Positions 1 through 7,739 are shown, counted from the first letter of the stretch. The stretch is 15,681 nucleotides of DNA from CAVPRW01 sp046727435 [NCBI: bacterium] (GCA_046727435.1 JBKPCR010000404.1:1-15681); one strand, 5' to 3'. Notes: generated from the sequence alone by a model not told the origin. Numbers and translations: made by a program.

Positions 1-1025
1 CCAGCGCAGTCATCGCCTCGCCTGTGTGGGGGCGGCTGGCCGACCGTATCGGCGGGCGGCTGCTGCTCGTTCGCACGGTCTTTGGTTTTGCGCTCCTCAA
101 TGGGCTGTGCGCCGTGGCGACCACCGTCTGGCAGCTCGCCGTGCTGCGCTTACTGATGGGCACGTTGGGTGGGTTCACTGCCGTGGCGCTCGCGCTGGCG
201 AGCCTGTCTGCGCCCCCGGAGCGGCTCACGCGCGCCATTGCGATGGCGCAGTCCATACAGATCCTGGGGCTGCTGGTCGGGCCCGCCTTGGGGGGGCTCC
301 TCGCCGACCACTTCGGCATTCGCGCGGCCTTCGTCGGCGCGAGCGGTCTGGCCATCGTCGCCGGGCTCAATATGCTCCTGTTGTACCGTGAGCCCCAATC
401 CTCGGCACAACACCGGACAACGCGACCGAAGGCCAGCGTGCGCGCCCTGCTCCAGAGCCCTGGATTCGTCCCGATCCTGGTCGTGCTCTTTGTCGGCTCC
501 TGCACCGATCGGAGCTATCAAACGCTCATTCCCCTGTTTGTCGCGTTTATTGCGCCCGCCCCTGGTGCTGTGGCGTCGGTCACTGGTATCATTGTGGCCA
601 GTGGGGCTCTGGCGGCGGCGCTCTCAGCCAACGCGGCGAGTCGGTTGGTGCCACGCTGGACTCATGCGCAGGTCCTCGGGGTCGCCCTCCTTGCGTCGGC
701 ATGTGGATCCGCGCTGATGGGGTTGAGTCACACGGCGCTGCAGTTGGGGGTGTTGCGCGTCGTCGTCGGACTCTTTGCGGGCGGCATTCTCACGCTCGCG
801 TACGGCTTGGGGGGGTCGGTCATGCCGGTCGAGCAGCGCTCGAGCGCCTTTGGCGTCCTGAATAGCGGGGCAATGATTGGCTCAGCCGTGGGGCCTCTTC
901 TCGGTGGCCTGTTGGCGGCCGTCAGCTTGCGTGGAGCCTTCCTGTTCAACAGTGGTATCTTCCTCGTCGGGTTACTTGCCGTCTGGCGCAGGCTGGGCGT
1001 GCGCCGCGAGACCTGGCCTAGTTAA
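1..1025 (+). CDS. MFS transporter, DHA1/MdtG-like, 5' partial
   Basis: The reading frame is open from base 3 and runs to TAA at 1023-1025, so the true start lies outside the window. The GTG at 24 is internal. The visible protein opens with SPVWGRLADRIGGR, the MFS motif A of the loop between helices 2 and 3, so only about the first two helices are missing. About ten hydrophobic segments follow, split by a basic central loop (near SSAQHRTTRPKASVR). Motif-C-like GPALGGLLAD and a second-half GPLLGGLLAA are visible. The arrangement and wording resemble E. coli MdtG-type drug:H+ antiporters, which sit in the inner membrane and export small hydrophobic compounds. The family is clear, the substrate is unknown. 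No disrupted residues are seen. Confidence 0.9.
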   Translation, partial: SAVIASPVWGRLADRIGGRLLLVRTVFGFALLNGLCAVATTVWQLAVLRLLMGTLGGFTAVALALASLSAPPERLTRAIAMAQSIQILGLLVGPALGGLLADHFGIRAAFVGASGLAIVAGLNMLLLYREPQSSAQHRTTRPKASVRALLQSPGFVPILVVLFVGSCTDRSYQTLIPLFVAFIAPAPGAVASVTGIIVASGALAAALSANAASRLVPRWTHAQVLGVALLASACGSALMGLSHTALQLGVLRVVVGLFAGGILTLAYGLGGSVMPVEQRSSAFGVLNSGAMIGSAVGPLLGGLLAAVSLRGAFLFNSGIFLVGLLAVWRRLGVRRETWPS

Positions 1026-1490
1026 CCCACCTGCAGGAACAGGAGGGTGCTCATGAGAGCTTGTTCGCCCCTCTTCCCTGCTCTCCTAGCGGAGCACAAG
1101 ATCAGTGAAAGCGGGACTCGGGCCAGCAAACATGCGCCCTGCCATCCAGGCAAGGGGCAGAGCGCCGCACAGTCGCGCCGAGATTCGGCGGCATTGAGCC
1201 ATAAGGGGTCGTGCCGTCCTCCGGCGATGATGAAGGGCGGCGGCACAGCCTTCGCCGGAACAGGTTGGGAGGCGCGGCTCGACCGCCTCAGCGTGTGACT
1301 CTTATAGGGAAACATTCGGCAGGTTTGAAAGAATGCTGATGGCGTGCGTTGCCAGTAACGTTATAATTCTTCGAGAAATCATGCCCGGAGCATCATGAGC
1401 TGCTATACGAAACGGTCTGGCCTAGCTAATGAACGGTGACAGCCCTTTCCCACATGAGGATCTCGCCAAGTAAAGGTATCAAGAAGGCTC
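1026..1490. other. Intergenic region, no convincing gene
   Basis: These 465 bases separate the MFS gene from the exonuclease remnant. ORFs exist on both strands, but their translations are low-complexity and match no family I know. A perfect 6-bp hairpin, CGCCGA-gat-TCGGCG, lies at 1176-1190 with no U-tract after it. A perfect TATAAT lies at 1362-1367 in an AT-richer patch, but no good -35 stands 16-18 bases upstream, so I do not call a promoter. The start at 1491 is preceded by a modest AGAAGG with very short spacing. Confidence 0.4.
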
Positions 1491-2133
1491 ATGAGTGACA
1501 CCCAGGCACGTCTCACCGATATTACTTTTCTGGCCTTCGACACCGAAACCACGGGCCTGTTCCCGATCATGCATCGATTGGTCGAAATAGGAGCCGTACG
1601 CTTTCGACTCGACGGTCGCGAGCTGGCCACCTTCCAGACACTCATCAATCCCGAGATTCCCATTCCCCGGGACGTCCAGCAGGTCCACGGCATCACCGAT
1701 GCGACAGTCCGCGGACAACCTACCATGGATCACGTCCTACCACAGTTTATCGAGTTTCTTGGCCATCATGATACGATCATTGTCGCTCATAACACCCCAT
1801 TTTATCTTGGCTTTCTAGCCATGACCCTCACACGATTGGGTATCGCATGTCCGCCCCATTGTGTATTTGACACGCTGGAGATAACACGCCGACTCTATCC
1901 CACATGGACGAGCCATCTGGTCGAACGCATGGCAAGCCCTCTCCATGGGGCCACGGGGGCACTGCGCGGTCGCGCGCATGCTGGCTCCTCACTCCACCGC
2001 GATCGTTGACACGATCTTTCATCCTCGCTATGCTCGCCCCATTCATGAGGCAAGACGGGTACATCGTCCCGTATTGCCCGTCTGCCGTGATCACATCTGC
2101 CCTATGGAGTCGTCGCCGATGGAGGTGACCTGA
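1491..2133 (+). pseudogene. DEDDh 3'-5' exonuclease (DnaQ-like), frameshifted and catalytically damaged
   Basis: Residues 14-24 carry an ExoI motif with both acidic residues (FDTETTGL, D17 and E19), followed by INPEIPIP and QQVHGIT, all typical of DnaQ/Pol III epsilon-type proofreading exonucleases. The ExoII motif reads VAHNTPFYLGFL: the expected metal-binding Asp is Tyr105 (TAT at 1803), one base from GAT. The open frame ends at 2009, but the expected ExoIII region appears in the +1 frame as HCAVARMLA (1960-1986), where HRA-xx-D is the usual pattern. A one-base insertion in the G run at 1955-1959 would explain the shift. In ExoIII the Arg is Cys and the Asp is Arg. The +1 frame ends at TGA 2131-2133, overlapping the next gene's ATG. 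With two catalytic Asp lost plus a frameshift, this is very probably dead; a sequencing error alone cannot explain it. Confidence 0.8.
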
Positions 2134-3311
2134 TGCTCAAGTATGTTTCCGTTCTGTACGCAGGCCATGTCTTGGAAGGGGAAGGGATCGGCTTCAATGG
2201 CATCCCGGCCAATGACCGCTGGTACGCCAATGAGCGCTGTGCTCGCGCCTTTGACATCGCGCGCGACCTCGCCCAGCACATGGAGGCGTTCGGCTATGAC
2301 ATCCTCTGGCTGGCCGAGCACCATTTCCAGCGGGAAGGCTACGAGTGTATTCCCAATGTCCTTCTCCTCAGCCTCTGGTTAGCCCAGCAGACAACCCGAT
2401 TGAGATTCGGCTGTGCGTTCAATGTTCTGCCCATGTGGCATCCGCTGCGACTGGCGGAGGACTTTGCCATGGTTGACATCCTCACCCACGGGCGGGTCAT
2501 CTTCGGCATAGGGCGCGGCTACCATACGCGTGAGGTGGAAACCTTCGGCGCTCCCATGCTCGAGCCTGAGGCAAATCGCGAGCTGTTTGAAGAGCAATTT
2601 ACGATTCTCATGCAGGCGTTCAATCAGGAGTCATTCTCGCATCACGGGAAGCATTATATGTTGCCACCCGATGTACCGTATCGGGGGTATCAACTGCGCG
2701 AGCTCACGCTGGTGCCTCGTCCACTCCATCGCCCGATTGAGGTCTGGCAACCCATCGTCAGCGGCACGCCCCGAGCCTTTGACTTCATGGCCCGGCATGG
2801 CATCAAGGGCGCCATTTTGGGGACGGCAGCCGAGCAGGTGGACCGCTGGATCCACCACTACCAGGAGGCGAATGCCCGGCATGGACGGTCCTTACAGTTG
2901 GGGGAGAACTTGGCGCTGGGACTCTGGTGTTATCTCGATGAGACCCATGCCCAAGCGAAACGGGCCCTGCAGCCCATGTTTGAAGAACATGTGAAGTTTG
3001 CCGCGCCGCTGGGGATGCTCCGCTATAGTCCAGAGCAGATGCGAGAGATGGGGCCAACGGGGGCCGCCAGGCACATTGCCGCTGGCGTCGACTTCGAGGA
3101 CGTGCTGCAGAAGCGCGCCTGGATCTGCGGGACGCCCGCCGAGATCATCGACTACCTGAAGGACATCGAGGCCCACTATCCAGGGCTGGAGCACCTGATG
3201 CTCGGCTTCCCCTTTGGGGCCACGGCGGCCCAATTCAAGGCACAACTCACCCGCTTCGCCCAGGAGGTGAGGCCCGCCTTTCAGCATCCGGACGTCAGGG
3301 TCGGGGGCTGA
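2133..3311 (+). CDS. LLM-class flavin-dependent oxidoreductase
   Basis: This 392-residue protein belongs to the bacterial luciferase-like monooxygenase superfamily: TIM-barrel, soluble enzymes that use reduced flavin (FMNH2 or F420) and usually O2 to oxygenate small organic substrates. Visible marks are LAEHHF (about residues 60-65) after a helix with FGYDILW, then RLRFGCAFNVLP, the HPLRLAEDFAMVD block (103-115), GRVIFGIGRGY (120-130) and FEEQFTIL. The ATG at 2133 follows GGAGGTGA (2121-2128) with four-base spacing. The start overlaps TGA in the decayed upstream frame (TGATG), a relic of translational coupling. The gene is intact and 42 bases ahead of the PEP mutase-like remnant, probably a former operon. 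The substrate cannot be inferred. Confidence 0.92.
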   Translation: MLKYVSVLYAGHVLEGEGIGFNGIPANDRWYANERCARAFDIARDLAQHMEAFGYDILWLAEHHFQREGYECIPNVLLLSLWLAQQTTRLRFGCAFNVLPMWHPLRLAEDFAMVDILTHGRVIFGIGRGYHTREVETFGAPMLEPEANRELFEEQFTILMQAFNQESFSHHGKHYMLPPDVPYRGYQLRELTLVPRPLHRPIEVWQPIVSGTPRAFDFMARHGIKGAILGTAAEQVDRWIHHYQEANARHGRSLQLGENLALGLWCYLDETHAQAKRALQPMFEEHVKFAAPLGMLRYSPEQMREMGPTGAARHIAAGVDFEDVLQKRAWICGTPAEIIDYLKDIEAHYPGLEHLMLGFPFGATAAQFKAQLTRFAQEVRPAFQHPDVRVGG

Positions 3312-3353
3312 CAGGCCAGGCGTGTGGGTCAAGCTGTGGGAGGAGAGGCACCG

Positions 3354-3739
3354 ATGAAGACGACCGCCAGACTACGACAAATGCTGCAAACGGACACGAT
3401 GGTGGTAGCGCCGTTCATTCTCAACGCCATGCATGCCAAGATCGCGGAAGCCGTCGGCTTTCCGGCCGTGTATATGACTGGCGCCGGTACGGCGGCCGAA
3501 CGGGGCTTTCCTGATTCGGGCTGTTGACCATGAGCGAAATGGTCAGCAACGCTCGTTATATCGCCGACGCGGTGCCGATTCCGGTCATCTGTGACGCCGA
3601 CACCTTCCCCCTCAGCGACGAAACCACCGTAGTCGGCTATTTCTCGTGGGATGACGTGACGCGCATGGACGTCATGGAATGGCCTGTGGAACGGTTCCGG
3701 GATGTGTGTTTCGGTCAGCTAGCGCCGTTTGTGCGATGA
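3354..3739 (+). pseudogene. Isocitrate lyase/PEP mutase-family enzyme, frameshifted and shortened
   Basis: The ATG at 3354 follows GGGAGGAGAGG. The first 56 codons (LRQMLQTDTMVVAPFILNA, AKIAEAVGFPAVYMTG, GTAAERGFPDSG) match the N-terminus of the oxaloacetate decarboxylase/2-methylisocitrate lyase/PEP mutase TIM-barrel family. The frame then hits TGA at 3525. One base back, the family sequence resumes as LLTMSEMVSNARYIADAV and PVICDADT, so a single G was lost from the run at about 3518-3520. CDADT is the usual Mg2+-binding motif, but the glycine-rich GYGG that should follow is absent and the tail (FPLSDETTVVGYFSWDDV...) is not recognisable. About 127 codons remain of a usual 280-300. Both a frameshift and a large internal deletion are needed, so this is a remnant. 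Confidence 0.8.
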
Positions 3740-3744
3740 GGTGA

Positions 3745-3771
3745 GGCAGGCTTCAAGACAAGCCACCTGCC
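3745..3771. repeat. Hairpin between convergent genes
   Basis: GGCAGG (3745-3750) can pair with CCTGCC (3766-3771). Alternatively GGCTT (3749-3753) pairs with AAGCC (3760-3764) around a six-base loop. It lies just after the PEP mutase-like remnant and before the end of the opposing HAD gene, where a bidirectional terminator would fit, but there is no U-tract on either strand. Confidence 0.25.
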
Positions 3772-3854
3772 GGGTTAGGTGATATCGAGTCCCCCCGATC
3801 TGGCGTGATTGATGTCGCAGATCGCGTAGTACATTCGCAGATACGGCTGGTGGC

Positions 3855-4535
3855 CTAGAGGCTGGACGCGCGGATGCCCACCTCGTCCAAATGGCGGAGT
3901 AGGTCGGCGGGATCCTCGTACACCCGGTACGCGCCCGCCCGCTCGAGTTCCTCCTGGCCATAGCCACCCGAGAGCAAGCCTACGCCTAACGCTCGCGCCC
4001 GGCGCGCAGCGAGCATGTCCCACACGCTGTCCCCGATCACCATGGCGTTGGTGATGTCAATGTCGAGGCGAGCGGCCGCGGCGAGAAACAGGTCGGGATC
4101 GGGTTTGGCGCGGTCGACCGCATCGCGGGTGATGACGGGCACCTCAGGGGCCACGCCGAGGAGTTCGAGCACCGGGCCAGCAGACTCCCGATAGCCGCTC
4201 GTCGCGATGGCCCACGGCACATCCAGCTCGCTCAAGCGCGCAAGCAGTTCCCGGGCGCCGGGCAGGACGCGCACCTGGCTCATTCGTTGCCGATACGCGT
4301 CGGCATGGAGCTGTCGCAGACGGCTGGCGTCTTCAGGGCTCATCGGCCGTCCGGTCTCACGGAGCAGCGCGTGGGCGAGCAGGCCGCCGCTCATGCCGAT
4401 CCGGCGATGGATGCGCCAGACCGAGACCGCGATGCCGGCGTAATCCAGGGCCTCTTGCCAGGCGAGGACATGCTGGTAGACGCTGTCGACGAGCGTACCA
4501 TCCAGGTCGAACACGAAGGCTTGCTCTCTTTTCAT
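3855..4535 (-). CDS. HAD-superfamily hydrolase, phosphoglycolate phosphatase/beta-phosphoglucomutase type
   Basis: The 226-residue protein shows all four HAD motifs. Motif I is FDLDGTLVDS, with nucleophile D10 and acid/base D12. Motif II is ATSGY (T112/S113). Motif III has K144 in RAKPDPDLF. Motif IV is VIGDSVWDM (D169, D173). A helical cap of about 70 residues sits after motif I, as in subclass IA phosphatases. I chose the ATG at 4535 because AAGGAG stands six bases upstream; the frame stays open to 4580, but that extension has no good ribosome site. The gene ends with TAG, which matters when judging the amber codons elsewhere in the window. It is a cytosolic phosphatase of unknown substrate, lying 60 bases downstream of an amidohydrolase stub in the same direction. 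Confidence 0.92.
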   Translation of the reverse strand: MKREQAFVFDLDGTLVDSVYQHVLAWQEALDYAGIAVSVWRIHRRIGMSGGLLAHALLRETGRPMSPEDASRLRQLHADAYRQRMSQVRVLPGARELLARLSELDVPWAIATSGYRESAGPVLELLGVAPEVPVITRDAVDRAKPDPDLFLAAAARLDIDITNAMVIGDSVWDMLAARRARALGVGLLSGGYGQEELERAGAYRVYEDPADLLRHLDEVGIRASSL

Positions 4536-4595
4536 GCCATGCTCCTTGGGATCTCCGATCCAGTGACGGGCAGATGGCACGCCGCCTGAGGATGG

Positions 4596-4871
4596 TCAGG
4601 CCTCATAGACGACCTCACCACCGTCCACTGTCATCGCCACACCGACATGGCGGAATTGCTCAACCGGGACTCGGCTGAGGTCCTCAGCGAGGACGACGAG
4701 GTCGGTCGCCTTGCCAACTTCCAAGCTGCCCTTGAAGCTTTCCTCAACGGACGCAAAGGCGCCGTGGATGGTGTGCATGCGGATCGCTGTGGACAGGTCG
4801 ACGCACTCGTCGGGGCCACAGATATTCCCGGCATCGTCTTGCCCGTCGGTGCCTGCCCGATGCTGAACAAT
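4596..4871 (-). pseudogene. C-terminal stub of a YtcJ-like amidohydrolase
   Basis: Reading the minus strand from about 4871, the frame gives DDAGNICGPDECVDL, then AIRMHTIHGAFASVEE, KGSLEVGKATDLVVL and MTVDGGEVVYEA before TGA at 4596-4598. This is the C-terminal end of the metal-dependent amidohydrolase family (PF07969, YtcJ/exoenzyme type): the last barrel helix and the beta-sandwich with the usual GSLEVGKxADLVVL signature. Such proteins run to about 550 residues; only about 90 remain, without any metal ligands. Upstream of about 4860 the frame turns into unrecognisable sequence, so the gene was cut there. The stub has no start of its own. Confidence 0.75.
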
Positions 4872-5139
4872 GGGCTGTCCTGTGTCTGTATGAGCTGATC
4901 TCCTATCACAGGGAATATGAGCGCGAGGCGAGACGGCTGAGTTGATGACCGGACATGGTATGCAGTGCGATCTGATACAGCGAACCCTGGAAACCGGGAA
5001 TAGAGAACGATCGCATGGACCATCATACCGGAAAAGCCTGCCGTGTGACACGTGCATTGTAGCACCGCATTAGAAGCTGTTGTAAACCCGTGTTGGCGGT
5101 TAGCTGAGGGACTTGCCAAGCAGCACTCATGGTATCACA
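4872..5139. other. Scrambled spacer between amidohydrolase stub and IS element
   Basis: No complete gene is visible. On the plus strand, 4859-4936 reads as a short helical peptide (QWAVLCLYELISYHREYE, then REARRLS and TGA) with high GC at third positions. It starts exactly where the amidohydrolase homology stops and may be the tail of another broken gene. I do not recognise it. The left end of the insertion sequence should lie in about 5060-5139, but I could not pair its terminal repeat with one on the right side. Confidence 0.3.
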
Positions 5140-5170
5140 CTCCCACACATCTCATCACCAGATGTGGGAG
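5140..5170 (+). promoter_or_regulatory. Hairpin sequestering the transposase ribosome-binding site
   Basis: CTCCCACACATCT (5140-5152) and AGATGTGGGAG (5160-5170) form an 11-bp stem with a two-base bulge and a seven-base loop. The 3' arm contains most of the GGGAGGA Shine-Dalgarno (5166-5172), which lies six bases before the transposase ATG at 5179. Several IS elements use such a structure to block translation from read-through transcripts. The pairing is seen; the role is inferred. Confidence 0.5.
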
Positions 5171-5178
5171 GATGAACC

Positions 5179-5943
5179 ATGAGCGCCGGCGATCGCTATC
5201 GAACCGATTTGACCGATGAGCCGTGGGAGTTGCTCCCATCCGTGTTGCCCGAACGCACCTGGCGCCCTGGCGGACCCGGACGACCGCCATGCGACGTGCG
5301 TCGTCTCGTCAACGGTCTCCTGTCCGTCAACACGACAGGCGGCCAATGGCGTCTGGTCCCGAAGGCATGTGGTCACTGGAACACCATTGATGGCGATGTG
5401 AAGCGCTGGCGGTGCGACGGCGTCTGGGCCCGTGTGATGGCGACACGTCGTCCGTGGGAGCGACGTGGCCTGGGACGAAAGCCCGAGCCCTCCGCTGGCC
5501 GCCTGGACTCGCAGCGTCTCAAGACAGCGACCCCCAACGAAGACATCGGGTGTGATGGCCACAAGAACATCAACGGGCGCCAGCGGCATATCGTGGTTGA
5601 CGCGCTGGGGTGGATCATGGCCGTGGTCGTGACTGATGCCGGCACGGATGAGCGCCTGGGACTGGTGGAGTGATGAGCCCAGTATGGTGCGGATGGGGTC
5701 AAGCGGCTGCGCAAGATCTGGGGCGATGGCGCCTATCCTGCCGGGTGGCTTGCAGAGTGGGTGCGAGGTGTGAAGCAGACGCCCAAAATCGACCTGGAGG
5801 CGACGACCCCCAAAGAGAGGAAGGGCTTCCACGTGAGACCTTGGCGCTGGGCGGTGGAGCGGACATGTGCCTGGTGGCTCCACGAGCGTCGCCATCGCCG
5901 GGACTATGAGAGCTGGACGATCGCATCGCGCCGTGCTCCGTAG
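5179..5943 (+). pseudogene. IS5-family transposase with two consecutive stop codons
   Basis: The N-terminal part (YRTDLTDEPWELLPSVLP, GGQWRLVPK) is the IS5 helical domain. D110 in EPSAGRLDSQ is the first catalytic acid. The block KNINGRQRHIVVDALG follows. At 5671-5676 the frame meets TGA TGA. The same frame then continues as GADGVKRLRKIW, GDGAYPAGW (second Asp), and WRWAVERTCAWW (catalytic Glu) to RRDYE, ending at TAG 5941-5943. The full DDE set is therefore preserved in one frame interrupted only by the double stop. A lost C before the first TG plus a gained C after AGC would turn an ordinary Leu-Met-Ser-Gln stretch into this, i.e. paired compensating indels. The C-terminus beyond RRDYE is also shortened. 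The protein is inactive unless supplied in trans. Confidence 0.85.
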
Positions 5944-6087
5944 ACGGTGTGCCGTAGCGGCGTGTCGATCAGGCCCGGCGTGACGGCGTTCATGCGGACC
6001 GGGGCTAGCTCCAGCACCAGGGTGGGCGCTAGGGCTTCAACCTGCTAGTCCTATCACGCCTATGCTCCCAGTGGGATCATGAGCGCC
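5926..6087 (-). pseudogene. Short-chain dehydrogenase/reductase (SDR) remnant
   Basis: On the minus strand from 6044, the frame reads VEALAPTLVLELAPV, then RMNAVTPGLIDTPL. This is the segment after the catalytic YxxxK of SDR enzymes (normally EALTRTLALELAPxRVNAVxPGxxDTPL). Just upstream, in a different frame, PTGSIGVIGLAG (about 6045-6080) resembles the preceding GSI strand. The two pieces are joined without the 15-20 residues that should carry the YxxxK motif, so there is an internal deletion with a frameshift. The 5' and 3' limits are approximate. The downstream end runs straight into the broken right side of the IS5 element, suggesting that transposition or deletion cut this gene. Confidence 0.6.
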
Positions 6088-6129
6088 GGGAGTGAGCTGG
6101 TGGCGCGGCCGCATGACCGTCTTCGGCCG

Positions 6130-7479
6130 TCAGCTGTCCAGCTCCAGCATACGGATCAGGGGCGCGACGTTCCCCACGGACTCGATCGCCTTGAGTTGCC
6201 GCTCCAGGTCCGCCACTCTCCGGCTCTCCAGGCGTAACCCCACCAGGTCCCGAAACTTCTGCTCGATCTCTGCCGCGGTCATCAGCGGGTACCTCAGGTC
6301 CTGACGCAGCACCTCGCCACTGCGGGTCCGCACGGTCAAGCCCATGTCTAACCGCTGCCCCATGCTGGCCGGCTCTGGCCGCGGGAGAATGAAGATCCGG
6401 GCCCGGTCCCGGAAGGCCTGCACCCGAGGGTCTTCCCGATAGCTAGGGTCGTGAATGTGCTGGAAGGTGATCTCGCCGTACACCGCGGCCACCGCGAGGA
6501 TGGTCTCCAAGTGCACCGATGGGTGGTGATTGGTCACAACCGTGTGGAAGGCGCTCCGCGACACGGAGACCTCGATCTGCTCGATGTCCTCGGCCGCCAG
6601 TTCGTGCGACCTGATCAGGTGCAGGAAGGCATAGAGCGGTGTCTGGTCGGGGCCTCCCACCGGGTAGCGTTTGTAGGCGATTTGCCGCATCAGATACTGC
6701 TCACCCAGCCCGTCCACCACCTCGTGACCGACGCCGGGCAACCCGAGAAAGGCGTCGAAAAAGCCGTGTTCGCAGGTCAAGACCTCTGGCGGCCCATGAA
6801 ACCCCTCCTGCGCCAGCAGCGCGGAAAGCACCCCCGCCTCGGAGGCTCGGCCATGGTTCAATGACTTGATCTGGTGCAAGGGCTCGCGGTGGTGGCTGGA
6901 GAGGCCACACGCTCCCGAGGCGGCCAGCCCCAGGGCATCCTCCAGCTGTCCAGCATTCAGGCCCAGTAAGAGGCCCGTGACGACCGCGGCGCCCAGGGCG
7001 CCTCCCACGCTGGCGGTGAACTGGCTCCTGGTGCCGTAGTGTCCCAGGAGACTTTGCAGGCGGGCTGCGACCTCAGACCCCAGGGCCAAGGCCCGGATGA
7101 ATGCCTGACCTGACGCGTCCACATACGGCCCGACGCTGAGCGCGGTCGGCACCGTGGTGGCCGCATAGTGACCTGTGCCATGCTGGCCGGTGGAATCCAC
7201 CTCATCGCCATGCCCAATCGTGCCGTTGGCCAGAGCCGCCTGCGTGACCGAGGTCCGCACCGGATGTCCGACAATGCTGCACGGGCCCGGAGGACTCAGT
7301 CGGCGCACCAGCGCCACCACCGGCTGGCATGACGGCAGGGTAGCGCTGGCGAGCATACACCCGACTTGGTCGTACAGCAGCATCACTGTCTCCTGGCGCA
7401 CCTCCACCGGGAGATCCCCATAGGGGGTTGAACAGACCCAGTGGCACAATGTGGCGGTCGGACTGGTCGTCGAGGCCAT
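6130..7479 (-). CDS. MmgE/PrpD family protein
   Basis: This 449-residue protein covers the whole family length (2-methylcitrate dehydratase PrpD, cis-aconitate decarboxylase and relatives). The all-helical first domain contains QAALANGTIGHGDEVDS with a following HGTGHY, matching the ANG-H-DxDD-HP region, and KSLNHGRASEAGVLSALLA with an EHGFF loop. YKRYPVGGPDQTPLYAF aligns with the KPYPxCxxxH hinge but lacks its usual Cys and His, so the substrate may differ from methylcitrate. The C-terminal domain has VRTRSGEVLRQDLRYPLMTA. I prefer the ATG at 7479, preceded by GGGAGG; TTG at 7482 is the alternative. The gene ends at TGA 6130-6132. It is intact, transcribed away from the 7480-8163 spacer, and likely acts on a small carboxylic acid. 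Confidence 0.9.
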   Translation of the reverse strand: MASTTSPTATLCHWVCSTPYGDLPVEVRQETVMLLYDQVGCMLASATLPSCQPVVALVRRLSPPGPCSIVGHPVRTSVTQAALANGTIGHGDEVDSTGQHGTGHYAATTVPTALSVGPYVDASGQAFIRALALGSEVAARLQSLLGHYGTRSQFTASVGGALGAAVVTGLLLGLNAGQLEDALGLAASGACGLSSHHREPLHQIKSLNHGRASEAGVLSALLAQEGFHGPPEVLTCEHGFFDAFLGLPGVGHEVVDGLGEQYLMRQIAYKRYPVGGPDQTPLYAFLHLIRSHELAAEDIEQIEVSVSRSAFHTVVTNHHPSVHLETILAVAAVYGEITFQHIHDPSYREDPRVQAFRDRARIFILPRPEPASMGQRLDMGLTVRTRSGEVLRQDLRYPLMTAAEIEQKFRDLVGLRLESRRVADLERQLKAIESVGNVAPLIRMLELDS

Positions 7480-7710
7480 CAATGCTCCCTCCCTTTGGCA
7501 GCTGCCGTATGATCGCAGATCAGCACCCTACGCTTGGCCATTGCTTCCATATCTGAACACATCCGATTTTCGGCAAGCAGTATAGACCTGAGATGACGAG
7601 GACACAATCGGCACCAACCAAGGGCTAGAATGGCCGATGTGCATAATCGTACGGTTAAGCATGATCCCGGCCGAGATGAGCACGTGGTCGACTCAACTGA
7701 GGCCCGCAAA

Positions 7711-7739
7711 GCCCTTCTCGACGACCTGCTCAGAAGGGC
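7711..7739. repeat. Inverted repeat, 8-bp arms
   Basis: GCCCTTCT (7711-7718) is perfectly complementary to AGAAGGGC (7732-7739) around a 13-base loop. A competing outer pairing, GAGGCCC (7699-7705) with GGGCCTC (7736-7742), shares the right arm. No U-tract follows. It could be an operator, an alternating RNA hairpin, or chance. Confidence 0.35.

Larger units (their letters stand above)
5130..5943 (+). mobile_element. IS5-family insertion sequence, degenerate, right end truncated
   Basis: The element is defined by its transposase and a leader hairpin. The left limit is approximate. On the right, transposase homology stops at about 5910 (HRRDYE), where the usual 25-30 C-terminal residues are missing. 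Antisense SDR homology begins by about 5955, so the right end is lost or was never there. No target duplication or paired terminal inverted repeats are found. Confidence 0.65.

Noticed and set aside
1047-1298. 83-codon plus-strand ORF after the MFS gene
   Set aside because: Composition is low-complexity, no family resemblance, and the antisense frame is equally open.
1362-1367. Perfect TATAAT as a promoter for the exonuclease-monooxygenase group
   Set aside because: No -35 like element at proper spacing; TTGCCA at 1349-1354 is only seven bases away.
5133-6089. Similar wording around 5133-5189 and 6052-6089 (TATCAC, CTCCCA, GTGGGA, ATGAGCGCCGG) as a duplicated IS leader
   Set aside because: The longest exact match is 11 bases, expected many times by chance in a window this size, and the second site is explained by antisense SDR sequence.
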